Shown here one piece after another: positions 1 through 12,300 of a DNA stretch of 64,000 nt. The position numbers and the translations under genes were made by a program. Source of the stretch: Henricia sp. BOLD:AAB3569. Its lineage: Eukaryota > Echinodermata > Asteroidea > Spinulosida > Echinasteridae. The first letter of the stretch is position 1. Each line of letters begins with the position of its first letter. The notes below the pieces were generated by a model. It worked only from the letters and a program-made list of their open reading frames with translations. It was not told where the DNA came from and searched no databases. Location of the stretch: positions 1-64,000 of the forward strand of contig JBBELK010001552.1 in the NCBI GenBank assembly GCA_037783545.1, given 5' to 3'.

Positions 1-203
1 AAATCCCGTCCCAAACTGGGCGTGTCTACGACAGTCCGAAGGACTGAGATGCGCACGAGTCAGGAGAACACCAAGAGGTGGTAAGACAGCCCAGGTTTGC
101 TCGGGAGCATCCAGGAAGCGCCAACCCCTTTTTTTTTTTTCTTAAACTCCCTGAAAATTTCTCTGCCCATTCCCGGGAAAGTCTGTCAATTTTTTAGGAC
201 AAT
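1..203. repeat. Degenerate or error-rich family A satellite unit at window edge
   Basis: This stretch aligns to the last two thirds of the A monomer (compare 301-499) but carries more than a dozen small differences, mostly single-base gains or losses: GGGC for GGGCC near position 20, GAGATG for GAGCATG near 50, a longer T run at 129-140, and extra C or A bases near 148-170. The next ~67 units show almost none of these. The pattern of many homopolymer and indel changes in one unit only, right at the edge, looks more like unpolished long-read sequence at a contig end than like biological divergence. That is inference. A genuinely decayed edge monomer is the alternative. Confidence 0.75.
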
Positions 204-226
204 GTGCGCAATATAGAGTCTTTGGA

Positions 227-303
227 GCATGCAAAATTTGAAGTTCGTCGGAACATTTTTCGACCTCCAAATTTGCCGACGTTTGGACCACACTTTGACC
301 AAA
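227..303. other. Satellite core block identical in families A and B (representative copy)
   Basis: Seventy-seven bases from GCATGC to TTGACCAAA are the same in the A and B consensus units, although the following ~130 bp differ at many positions. The block contains TTCGTCGGAA (244-253), which matches nine of ten bases of the first part of the mammalian CENP-B box but lacks its CGGG half. It also contains an inverted repeat CGTCGG (246-251) / CCGACG (276-281) with a 24-nt spacer, and A/T tracts AAAATTT, ATTTTT and AAATTT. Uneven conservation of this kind is known for protein-bound parts of centromeric satellites. A role here is inference. Confidence 0.7.
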
Positions 304-333
304 ATCCCGTCCCAAACTGGGCCGTGTCAACGA

Positions 334-348
334 CAGTCCGAAGGACTG
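334..348. other. Small perfect inverted repeat in each A monomer
   Basis: CAGTCC, a 3-nt GAA centre, then GGACTG. In family B the same site keeps 5-bp arms (CAGTC and GACTG around CGAAT). The SINE target-site duplication starts within the right arm, so the SINE entered directly beside this hairpin. Whether it folds or is bound in the cell is unknown. Confidence 0.6.
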
Positions 349-3300
349 AGCATGCGCACGAGTCAGGAGTACACCAAAGAGGTGTGTACAGACAGCCACA
401 GGTTGCGGGAGCATCCAGGAAGCGCCAACCCCTTTTTTTTCTAAACTCTGAAATTTCTCTGCCATTTCCCGGCGAAAGTCTGTCAATTTTTTAGGACAAG
501 TGCGCAATATAGAGTCTTTGGAGCATGCAAAATTTGAAGTTCGTCGGAACATTTTTCGACCTCCAAATTTGCCGACGTTTGGACCACACTTTGACCAAAA
601 TCCCGTCCCAAACTGGGCCGTGTCAACGACAGTCCGAAGGACTGAGCATGCGCACGAGTCAGGAGTACACCAAAGAGGTGTGTACAGACAGCCACAGGTT
701 GCGGGAGCATCCAGGAAGCGCCAACCCCTTTTTTTTCTAAACTCTGAAATTTCTCTGCCATTTCCCGGCGAAAGTCTGTCAATTTTTTAGGACAAGTGCG
801 CAATATAGAGTCTTTGGAGCATGCAAAATTTGAAGTTCGTCGGAACATTTTTCGACCTCCAAATTTGCCGACGTTTGGACCACACTTTGACCAAAATCCC
901 GTCCCAAACTGGGCCGTGTCAACGACAGTCCGAAGGACTGAGCATGCGCACGAGTCAGGAGTACACCAAAGAGGTGTGTACAGACAGCCACAGGTTGCGG
1001 GAGCATCCAGGAAGCGCCAACCCCTTTTTTTTTCTAAACTCTGAAATTTCTCTGCCATTTCCCGGCGAAAGTCTGTCAATTTTTTAGGACAAGTGCGCAA
1101 TATAGAGTCTTTGGAGCATGCAAAATTTGAAGTTCGTCGGAACATTTTTCGACCTCCAAATTTGCCGACGTTTGGACCACACTTTGACCAAAATCCCGTC
1201 CCAAACTGGGCCGTGTCAACGACAGTCCGAAGGACTGAGCATGCGCACGAGTCAGGAGTACACCAAAGAGGTGTGTACAGACAGCCACAGGTTGCGGGAG
1301 CATCCAGGAAGCGCCAACCCCTTTTTTTTCTAAACTCTGAAATTTCTCTGCCATTTCCCGGCGAAAGTCTGTCAATTTTTTAGGACAAGTGCGCAATATA
1401 GAGTCTTTGGAGCATGCAAAATTTGAAGTTCGTCGGAACATTTTTCGACCTCCAAATTTGCCGACGTTTGGACCACACTTTGACCAAAATCCCGTCCCAA
1501 ACTGGGCCGTGTCAACGACAGTCCGAAGGACTGAGCATGCGCACGAGTCAGGAGTACACCAAAGAGGTGTGTACAGACAGCCACAGGTTGCGGGAGCATC
1601 CAGGAAGCGCCAACCCCTTTTTTTTCTAAACTCTGAAATTTCTCTGCCATTTCCCGGCGAAAGTCTGTCAATTTTTTAGGACAAGTGCGCAATATAGAGT
1701 CTTTGGAGCATGCAAAATTTGAAGTTCGTCGGAACATTTTTCGACCTCCAAATTTGCCGACGTTTGGACCACACTTTGACCAAAATCCCGTCCCAAACTG
1801 GGCCGTGTCAACGACAGTCCGAAGGACTGAGCATGCGCACGAGTCAGGAGTACACCAAAGAGGTGTGTACAGACAGCCACAGGTTGCGGGAGCATCCAGG
1901 AAGCGCCAACCCCTTTTTTTTCTAAACTCTGAAATTTCTCTGCCATTTCCCGGCGAAAGTCTGTCAATTTTTTAGGACAAGTGCGCAATATAGAGTCTTT
2001 GGAGCATGCAAAATTTGAAGTTCGTCGGAACATTTTTCGACCTCCAAATTTGCCGACGTTTGGACCACACTTTGACCAAAATCCCGTCCCAAACTGGGCC
2101 GTGTCAACGACAGTCCGAAGGACTGAGCATGCGCACGAGTCAGGAGTACACCAAAGAGGTGTGTACAGACAGCCACAGGTTGCGGGAGCATCCAGGAAGC
2201 GCCAACCCCTTTTTTTTCTAAACTCTGAAATTTCTCTGCCATTTCCCGGCGAAAGTCTGTCAATTTTTTAGGACAAGTGCGCAATATAGAGTCTTTGGAG
2301 CATGCAAAATTTGAAGTTCGTCGGAACATTTTTCGACCTCCAAATTTGCCGACGTTTGGACCACACTTTGACCAAAATCCCGTCCCAAACTGGGCCGTGT
2401 CAACGACAGTCCGAAGGACTGAGCATGCGCACGAGTCAGGAGTACACCAAAGAGGTGTGTACAGACAGCCACAGGTTGCGGGAGCATCCAGGAAGCGCCA
2501 ACCCCTTTTTTTTCTAAACTCTGAAATTTCTCTGCCATTTCCCGGCGAAAGTCTGTCAATTTTTTAGGACAAGTGCGCAATATAGAGTCTTTGGAGCATG
2601 CAAAATTTGAAGTTCGTCGGAACATTTTTCGACCTCCAAATTTGCCGACGTTTGGACCACACTTTGACCAAAATCCCGTCCCAAACTGGGCCGTGTCAAC
2701 GACAGTCCGAAGGACTGAGCATGCGCACGAGTCAGGAGTACACCAAAGAGGTGTGTACAGACAGCCACAGGTTGCGGGAGCATCCAGGAAGCGCCAACCC
2801 CTTTTTTTTTCTAAACTCTGAAATTTCTCTGCCATTTCCCGGCGAAAGTCTGTCAATTTTTTAGGACAAGTGCGCAATATAGAGTCTTTGGAGCATGCAA
2901 AATTTGAAGTTCGTCGGAACATTTTTCGACCTCCAAATTTGCCGACGTTTGGACCACACTTTGACCAAAATCCCGTCCCAAACTGGGCCGTGTCAACGAC
3001 AGTCCGAAGGACTGAGCATGCGCACGAGTCAGGAGTACACCAAAGAGGTGTGTACAGACAGCCACAGGTTGCGGGAGCATCCAGGAAGCGCCAACCCCTT
3101 TTTTTTTCTAAACTCTGAAATTTCTCTGCCATTTCCCGGCGAAAGTCTGTCAATTTTTTAGGACAAGTGCGCAATATAGAGTCTTTGGAGCATGCAAAAT
3201 TTGAAGTTCGTCGGAACATTTTTCGACCTCCAAATTTGCCGACGTTTGGACCACACTTTGACCAAAATCCCGTCCCAAACTGGGCCGTGTCAACGACAGT

Positions 3301-6300
3301 CCGAAGGACTGAGCATGCGCACGAGTCAGGAGTACACCAAAGAGGTGTGTACAGACAGCCACAGGTTGCGGGAGCATCCAGGAAGCGCCAACCCCTTTTT
3401 TTTTCTAAACTCTGAAATTTCTCTGCCATTTCCCGGCGAAAGTCTGTCAATTTTTTAGGACAAGTGCGCAATATAGAGTCTTTGGAGCATGCAAAATTTG
3501 AAGTTCGTCGGAACATTTTTCGACCTCCAAATTTGCCGACGTTTGGACCACACTTTGACCAAAATCCCGTCCCAAACTGGGCCGTGTCAACGACAGTCCG
3601 AAGGACTGAGCATGCGCACGAGTCAGGAGTACACCAAAGAGGTGTGTACAGACAGCCACAGGTTGCGGGAGCATCCAGGAAGCGCCAACCCCTTTTTTTT
3701 CTAAACTCTGAAATTTCTCTGCCATTTCCCGGCGAAAGTCTGTCAATTTTTTAGGACAAGTGCGCAATATAGAGTCTTTGGAGCATGCAAAATTTGAAGT
3801 TCGTCGGAACATTTTTCGACCTCCAAATTTGCCGACGTTTGGACCACACTTTGACCAAAATCCCGTCCCAAACTGGGCCGTGTCAACGACAGTCCGAAGG
3901 ACTGAGCATGCGCACGAGTCAGGAGTACACCAAAGAGGTGTGTACAGACAGCCACAGGTTGCGGGAGCATCCAGGAAGCGCCAACCCCTTTTTTTTCTAA
4001 ACTCTGAAATTTCTCTGCCATTTCCCGGCGAAAGTCTGTCAATTTTTTAGGACAAGTGCGCAATATAGAGTCTTTGGAGCATGCAAAATTTGAAGTTCGT
4101 CGGAACATTTTTCGACCTCCAAATTTGCCGACGTTTGGACCACACTTTGACCAAAATCCCGTCCCAAACTGGGCCGTGTCAACGACAGTCCGAAGGACTG
4201 AGCATGCGCACGAGTCAGGAGTACACCAAAGAGGTGTGTACAGACAGCCACAGGTTGCGGGAGCATCCAGGAAGCGCCAACCCCTTTTTTTTCTAAACTC
4301 TGAAATTTCTCTGCCATTTCCCGGCGAAAGTCTGTCAATTTTTTAGGACAAGTGCGCAATATAGAGTCTTTGGAGCATGCAAAATTTGAAGTTCGTCGGA
4401 ACATTTTTCGACCTCCAAATTTGCCGACGTTTGGACCACACTTTGACCAAAATCCCGTCCCAAACTGGGCCGTGTCAACGACAGTCCGAAGGACTGAGCA
4501 TGCGCACGAGTCAGGAGTACACCAAAGAGGTGTGTACAGACAGCCACAGGTTGCGGGAGCATCCAGGAAGCGCCAACCCCTTTTTTTTCTAAACTCTGAA
4601 ATTTCTCTGCCATTTCCCGGCGAAAGTCTGTCAATTTTTTAGGACAAGTGCGCAATATAGAGTCTTTGGAGCATGCAAAATTTGAAGTTCGTCGGAACAT
4701 TTTTCGACCTCCAAATTTGCCGACGTTTGGACCACACTTTGACCAAAATCCCGTCCCAAACTGGGCCGTGTCAACGACAGTCCGAAGGACTGAGCATGCG
4801 CACGAGTCAGGAGTACACCAAAGAGGTGTGTACAGACAGCCACAGGTTGCGGGAGCATCCAGGAAGCGCCAACCCCTTTTTTTTCTAAACTCTGAAATTT
4901 CTCTGCCATTTCCCGGCGAAAGTCTGTCAATTTTTTAGGACAAGTGCGCAATATAGAGTCTTTGGAGCATGCAAAATTTGAAGTTCGTCGGAACATTTTT
5001 CGACCTCCAAATTTGCCGACGTTTGGACCACACTTTGACCAAAATCCCGTCCCAAACTGGGCCGTGTCAACGACAGTCCGAAGGACTGAGCATGCGCACG
5101 AGTCAGGAGTACACCAAAGAGGTGTGTACAGACAGCCACAGGTTGCGGGAGCATCCAGGAAGCGCCAACCCCTTTTTTTTCTAAACTCTGAAATTTCTCT
5201 GCCATTTCCCGGCGAAAGTCTGTCAATTTTTTAGGACAAGTGCGCAATATAGAGTCTTTGGAGCATGCAAAATTTGAAGTTCGTCGGAACATTTTTCGAC
5301 CTCCAAATTTGCCGACGTTTGGACCACACTTTGACCAAAATCCCGTCCCAAACTGGGCCGTGTCAACGACAGTCCGAAGGACTGAGCATGCGCACGAGTC
5401 AGGAGTACACCAAAGAGGTGTGTACAGACAGCCACAGGTTGCGGGAGCATCCAGGAAGCGCCAACCCCTTTTTTTTCTAAACTCTGAAATTTCTCTGCCA
5501 TTTCCCGGCGAAAGTCTGTCAATTTTTTAGGACAAGTGCGCAATATAGAGTCTTTGGAGCATGCAAAATTTGAAGTTCGTCGGAACATTTTTCGACCTCC
5601 AAATTTGCCGACGTTTGGACCACACTTTGACCAAAATCCCGTCCCAAACTGGGCCGTGTCAACGACAGTCCGAAGGACTGAGCATGCGCACGAGTCAGGA
5701 GTACACCAAAGAGGTGTGTACAGACAGCCACAGGTTGCGGGAGCATCCAGGAAGCGCCAACCCCTTTTTTTTCTAAACTCTGAAATTTCTCTGCCATTTC
5801 CCGGCGAAAGTCTGTCAATTTTTTAGGACAAGTGCGCAATATAGAGTCTTTGGAGCATGCAAAATTTGAAGTTCGTCGGAACATTTTTCGACCTCCAAAT
5901 TTGCCGACGTTTGGACCACACTTTGACCAAAATCCCGTCCCAAACTGGGCCGTGTCAACGACAGTCCGAAGGACTGAGCATGCGCACGAGTCAGGAGTAC
6001 ACCAAAGAGGTGTGTACAGACAGCCACAGGTTGCGGGAGCATCCAGGAAGCGCCAACCCCTTTTTTTTCTAAACTCTGAAATTTCTCTGCCATTTCCCGG
6101 CGAAAGTCTGTCAATTTTTTAGGACAAGTGCGCAATATAGAGTCTTTGGAGCATGCAAAATTTGAAGTTCGTCGGAACATTTTTCGACCTCCAAATTTGC
6201 CGACGTTTGGACCACACTTTGACCAAAATCCCGTCCCAAACTGGGCCGTGTCAACGACAGTCCGAAGGACTGAGCATGCGCACGAGTCAGGAGTACACCA

Positions 6301-9300
6301 AAGAGGTGTGTACAGACAGCCACAGGTTGCGGGAGCATCCAGGAAGCGCCAACCCCTTTTTTTTCTAAACTCTGAAATTTCTCTGCCATTTCCCGGCGAA
6401 AGTCTGTCAATTTTTTAGGACAAGTGCGCAATATAGAGTCTTTGGAGCATGCAAAATTTGAAGTTCGTCGGAACATTTTTCGACCTCCAAATTTGCCGAC
6501 GTTTGGACCACACTTTGACCAAAATCCCGTCCCAAACTGGGCCGTGTCAACGACAGTCCGAAGGACTGAGCATGCGCACGAGTCAGGAGTACACCAAAGA
6601 GGTGTGTACAGACAGCCACAGGTTGCGGGAGCATCCAGGAAGCGCCAACCCCTTTTTTTTCTAAACTCTGAAATTTCTCTGCCATTTCCCGGCGAAAGTC
6701 TGTCAATTTTTTAGGACAAGTGCGCAATATAGAGTCTTTGGAGCATGCAAAATTTGAAGTTCGTCGGAACATTTTTCGACCTCCAAATTTGCCGACGTTT
6801 GGACCACACTTTGACCAAAATCCCGTCCCAAACTGGGCCGTGTCAACGACAGTCCGAAGGACTGAGCATGCGCACGAGTCAGGAGTACACCAAAGAGGTG
6901 TGTACAGACAGCCACAGGTTGCGGGAGCATCCAGGAAGCGCCAACCCCTTTTTTTTCTAAACTCTGAAATTTCTCTGCCATTTCCCGGCGAAAGTCTGTC
7001 AATTTTTTAGGACAAGTGCGCAATATAGAGTCTTTGGAGCATGCAAAATTTGAAGTTCGTCGGAACATTTTTCGACCTCCAAATTTGCCGACGTTTGGAC
7101 CACACTTTGACCAAAATCCCGTCCCAAACTGGGCCGTGTCAACGACAGTCCGAAGGACTGAGCATGCGCACGAGTCAGGAGTACACCAAAGAGGTGTGTA
7201 CAGACAGCCACAGGTTGCGGGAGCATCCAGGAAGCGCCAACCCCTTTTTTTTCTAAACTCTGAAATTTCTCTGCCATTTCCCGGCGAAAGTCTGTCAATT
7301 TTTTAGGACAAGTGCGCAATATAGAGTCTTTGGAGCATGCAAAATTTGAAGTTCGTCGGAACATTTTTCGACCTCCAAATTTGCCGACGTTTGGACCACA
7401 CTTTGACCAAAATCCCGTCCCAAACTGGGCCGTGTCAACGACAGTCCGAAGGACTGAGCATGCGCACGAGTCAGGAGTACACCAAAGAGGTGTGTACAGA
7501 CAGCCACAGGTTGCGGGAGCATCCAGGAAGCGCCAACCCCTTTTTTTTCTAAACTCTGAAATTTCTCTGCCATTTCCCGGCGAAAGTCTGTCAATTTTTT
7601 AGGACAAGTGCGCAATATAGAGTCTTTGGAGCATGCAAAATTTGAAGTTCGTCGGAACATTTTTCGACCTCCAAATTTGCCGACGTTTGGACCACACTTT
7701 GACCAAAATCCCGTCCCAAACTGGGCCGTGTCAACGACAGTCCGAAGGACTGAGCATGCGCACGAGTCAGGAGTACACCAAAGAGGTGTGTACAGACAGC
7801 CACAGGTTGCGGGAGCATCCAGGAAGCGCCAACCCCTTTTTTTTCTAAACTCTGAAATTTCTCTGCCATTTCCCGGCGAAAGTCTGTCAATTTTTTAGGA
7901 CAAGTGCGCAATATAGAGTCTTTGGAGCATGCAAAATTTGAAGTTCGTCGGAACATTTTTCGACCTCCAAATTTGCCGACGTTTGGACCACACTTTGACC
8001 AAAATCCCGTCCCAAACTGGGCCGTGTCAACGACAGTCCGAAGGACTGAGCATGCGCACGAGTCAGGAGTACACCAAAGAGGTGTGTACAGACAGCCACA
8101 GGTTGCGGGAGCATCCAGGAAGCGCCAACCCCTTTTTTTTCTAAACTCTGAAATTTCTCTGCCATTTCCCGGCGAAAGTCTGTCAATTTTTTAGGACAAG
8201 TGCGCAATATAGAGTCTTTGGAGCATGCAAAATTTGAAGTTCGTCGGAACATTTTTCGACCTCCAAATTTGCCGACGTTTGGACCACACTTTGACCAAAA
8301 TCCCGTCCCAAACTGGGCCGTGTCAACGACAGTCCGAAGGACTGAGCATGCGCACGAGTCAGGAGTACACCAAAGAGGTGTGTACAGACAGCCACAGGTT
8401 GCGGGAGCATCCAGGAAGCGCCAACCCCTTTTTTTTCTAAACTCTGAAATTTCTCTGCCATTTCCCGGCGAAAGTCTGTCAATTTTTTAGGACAAGTGCG
8501 CAATATAGAGTCTTTGGAGCATGCAAAATTTGAAGTTCGTCGGAACATTTTTCGACCTCCAAATTTGCCGACGTTTGGACCACACTTTGACCAAAATCCC
8601 GTCCCAAACTGGGCCGTGTCAACGACAGTCCGAAGGACTGAGCATGCGCACGAGTCAGGAGTACACCAAAGAGGTGTGTACAGACAGCCACAGGTTGCGG
8701 GAGCATCCAGGAAGCGCCAACCCCTTTTTTTTCTAAACTCTGAAATTTCTCTGCCATTTCCCGGCGAAAGTCTGTCAATTTTTTAGGACAAGTGCGCAAT
8801 ATAGAGTCTTTGGAGCATGCAAAATTTGAAGTTCGTCGGAACATTTTTCGACCTCCAAATTTGCCGACGTTTGGACCACACTTTGACCAAAATCCCGTCC
8901 CAAACTGGGCCGTGTCAACGACAGTCCGAAGGACTGAGCATGCGCACGAGTCAGGAGTACACCAAAGAGGTGTGTACAGACAGCCACAGGTTGCGGGAGC
9001 ATCCAGGAAGCGCCAACCCCTTTTTTTTCTAAACTCTGAAATTTCTCTGCCATTTCCCGGCGAAAGTCTGTCAATTTTTTAGGACAAGTGCGCAATATAG
9101 AGTCTTTGGAGCATGCAAAATTTGAAGTTCGTCGGAACATTTTTCGACCTCCAAATTTGCCGACGTTTGGACCACACTTTGACCAAAATCCCGTCCCAAA
9201 CTGGGCCGTGTCAACGACAGTCCGAAGGACTGAGCATGCGCACGAGTCAGGAGTACACCAAAGAGGTGTGTACAGACAGCCACAGGTTGCGGGAGCATCC

Positions 9301-12300
9301 AGGAAGCGCCAACCCCTTTTTTTTCTAAACTCTGAAATTTCTCTGCCATTTCCCGGCGAAAGTCTGTCAATTTTTTAGGACAAGTGCGCAATATAGAGTC
9401 TTTGGAGCATGCAAAATTTGAAGTTCGTCGGAACATTTTTCGACCTCCAAATTTGCCGACGTTTGGACCACACTTTGACCAAAATCCCGTCCCAAACTGG
9501 GCCGTGTCAACGACAGTCCGAAGGACTGAGCATGCGCACGAGTCAGGAGTACACCAAAGAGGTGTGTACAGACAGCCACAGGTTGCGGGAGCATCCAGGA
9601 AGCGCCAACCCCTTTTTTTTCTAAACTCTGAAATTTCTCTGCCATTTCCCGGCGAAAGTCTGTCAATTTTTTAGGACAAGTGCGCAATATAGAGTCTTTG
9701 GAGCATGCAAAATTTGAAGTTCGTCGGAACATTTTTCGACCTCCAAATTTGCCGACGTTTGGACCACACTTTGACCAAAATCCCGTCCCAAACTGGGCCG
9801 TGTCAACGACAGTCCGAAGGACTGAGCATGCGCACGAGTCAGGAGTACACCAAAGAGGTGTGTACAGACAGCCACAGGTTGCGGGAGCATCCAGGAAGCG
9901 CCAACCCCTTTTTTTTCTAAACTCTGAAATTTCTCTGCCATTTCCCGGCGAAAGTCTGTCAATTTTTTAGGACAAGTGCGCAATATAGAGTCTTTGGAGC
10001 ATGCAAAATTTGAAGTTCGTCGGAACATTTTTCGACCTCCAAATTTGCCGACGTTTGGACCACACTTTGACCAAAATCCCGTCCCAAACTGGGCCGTGTC
10101 AACGACAGTCCGAAGGACTGAGCATGCGCACGAGTCAGGAGTACACCAAAGAGGTGTGTACAGACAGCCACAGGTTGCGGGAGCATCCAGGAAGCGCCAA
10201 CCCCTTTTTTTTCTAAACTCTGAAATTTCTCTGCCATTTCCCGGCGAAAGTCTGTCAATTTTTTAGGACAAGTGCGCAATATAGAGTCTTTGGAGCATGC
10301 AAAATTTGAAGTTCGTCGGAACATTTTTCGACCTCCAAATTTGCCGACGTTTGGACCACACTTTGACCAAAATCCCGTCCCAAACTGGGCCGTGTCAACG
10401 ACAGTCCGAAGGACTGAGCATGCGCACGAGTCAGGAGTACACCAAAGAGGTGTGTACAGACAGCCACAGGTTGCGGGAGCATCCAGGAAGCGCCAACCCC
10501 TTTTTTTTCTAAACTCTGAAATTTCTCTGCCATTTCCCGGCGAAAGTCTGTCAATTTTTTAGGACAAGTGCGCAATATAGAGTCTTTGGAGCATGCAAAA
10601 TTTGAAGTTCGTCGGAACATTTTTCGACCTCCAAATTTGCCGACGTTTGGACCACACTTTGACCAAAATCCCGTCCCAAACTGGGCCGTGTCAACGACAG
10701 TCCGAAGGACTGAGCATGCGCACGAGTCAGGAGTACACCAAAGAGGTGTGTACAGACAGCCACAGGTTGCGGGAGCATCCAGGAAGCGCCAACCCCTTTT
10801 TTTTCTAAACTCTGAAATTTCTCTGCCATTTCCCGGCGAAAGTCTGTCAATTTTTTAGGACAAGTGCGCAATATAGAGTCTTTGGAGCATGCAAAATTTG
10901 AAGTTCGTCGGAACATTTTTCGACCTCCAAATTTGCCGACGTTTGGACCACACTTTGACCAAAATCCCGTCCCAAACTGGGCCGTGTCAACGACAGTCCG
11001 AAGGACTGAGCATGCGCACGAGTCAGGAGTACACCAAAGAGGTGTGTACAGACAGCCACAGGTTGCGGGAGCATCCAGGAAGCGCCAACCCCTTTTTTTT
11101 CTAAACTCTGAAATTTCTCTGCCATTTCCCGGCGAAAGTCTGTCAATTTTTTAGGACAAGTGCGCAATATAGAGTCTTTGGAGCATGCAAAATTTGAAGT
11201 TCGTCGGAACATTTTTCGACCTCCAAATTTGCCGACGTTTGGACCACACTTTGACCAAAATCCCGTCCCAAACTGGGCCGTGTCAACGACAGTCCGAAGG
11301 ACTGAGCATGCGCACGAGTCAGGAGTACACCAAAGAGGTGTGTACAGACAGCCACAGGTTGCGGGAGCATCCAGGAAGCGCCAACCCCTTTTTTTTCTAA
11401 ACTCTGAAATTTCTCTGCCATTTCCCGGCGAAAGTCTGTCAATTTTTTAGGACAAGTGCGCAATATAGAGTCTTTGGAGCATGCAAAATTTGAAGTTCGT
11501 CGGAACATTTTTCGACCTCCAAATTTGCCGACGTTTGGACCACACTTTGACCAAAATCCCGTCCCAAACTGGGCCGTGTCAACGACAGTCCGAAGGACTG
11601 AGCATGCGCACGAGTCAGGAGTACACCAAAGAGGTGTGTACAGACAGCCACAGGTTGCGGGAGCATCCAGGAAGCGCCAACCCCTTTTTTTTCTAAACTC
11701 TGAAATTTCTCTGCCATTTCCCGGCGAAAGTCTGTCAATTTTTTAGGACAAGTGCGCAATATAGAGTCTTTGGAGCATGCAAAATTTGAAGTTCGTCGGA
11801 ACATTTTTCGACCTCCAAATTTGCCGACGTTTGGACCACACTTTGACCAAAATCCCGTCCCAAACTGGGCCGTGTCAACGACAGTCCGAAGGACTGAGCA
11901 TGCGCACGAGTCAGGAGTACACCAAAGAGGTGTGTACAGACAGCCACAGGTTGCGGGAGCATCCAGGAAGCGCCAACCCCTTTTTTTTCTAAACTCTGAA
12001 ATTTCTCTGCCATTTCCCGGCGAAAGTCTGTCAATTTTTTAGGACAAGTGCGCAATATAGAGTCTTTGGAGCATGCAAAATTTGAAGTTCGTCGGAACAT
12101 TTTTCGACCTCCAAATTTGCCGACGTTTGGACCACACTTTGACCAAAATCCCGTCCCAAACTGGGCCGTGTCAACGACAGTCCGAAGGACTGAGCATGCG
12201 CACGAGTCAGGAGTACACCAAAGAGGTGTGTACAGACAGCCACAGGTTGCGGGAGCATCCAGGAAGCGCCAACCCCTTTTTTTTCTAAACTCTGAAATTT

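Larger units (their letters stand above)
204..499. repeat. Representative family A monomer (296 bp)
   Basis: First intact A unit, taken from the GTGCGCAATATAGAG start. Order of parts: a short shared segment with TGCGCA (204-222), the conserved core (227-303), an A-specific variable part (304 to about 431) containing the CAGTCC/GGACTG hairpin and a second GCATGC, the length-variable T8-T10 run (432-439), then a ~50-bp part shared with family B ending in the GGCGAAAGTC and CAATTTTTT segments. The phase of the unit is arbitrary. I see no promoter, terminator or splice structure that would make it a gene. Confidence 0.95.

Noticed and set aside
244..260. Complete CENP-B box
   Set aside because: TTCGTCGGAA matches the first part, but CATTTTT stands where the essential CGGG should be, so only a half motif can be claimed.
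233..274. Curved DNA from phased A tracts in the core
   Set aside because: AAAATTT, ATTTTT and AAATTT centres are about 21 and 13 bp apart, so phasing with the helix is only partial; not strong enough to annotate.
227..355. Two GCATGC palindromes and two TGCGCA palindromes per monomer as regulatory sites
   Set aside because: Six-base palindromes are common by chance, and no further extended similarity around the paired sites indicates an internal duplication or a known binding site.
204..494. Short open frames of 60-121 codons repeated in every A and B unit on both strands
   Set aside because: Shadows of a stop-poor tandem repeat; several overlapping frames on both strands are open at once, and they end wherever the T run changes length.
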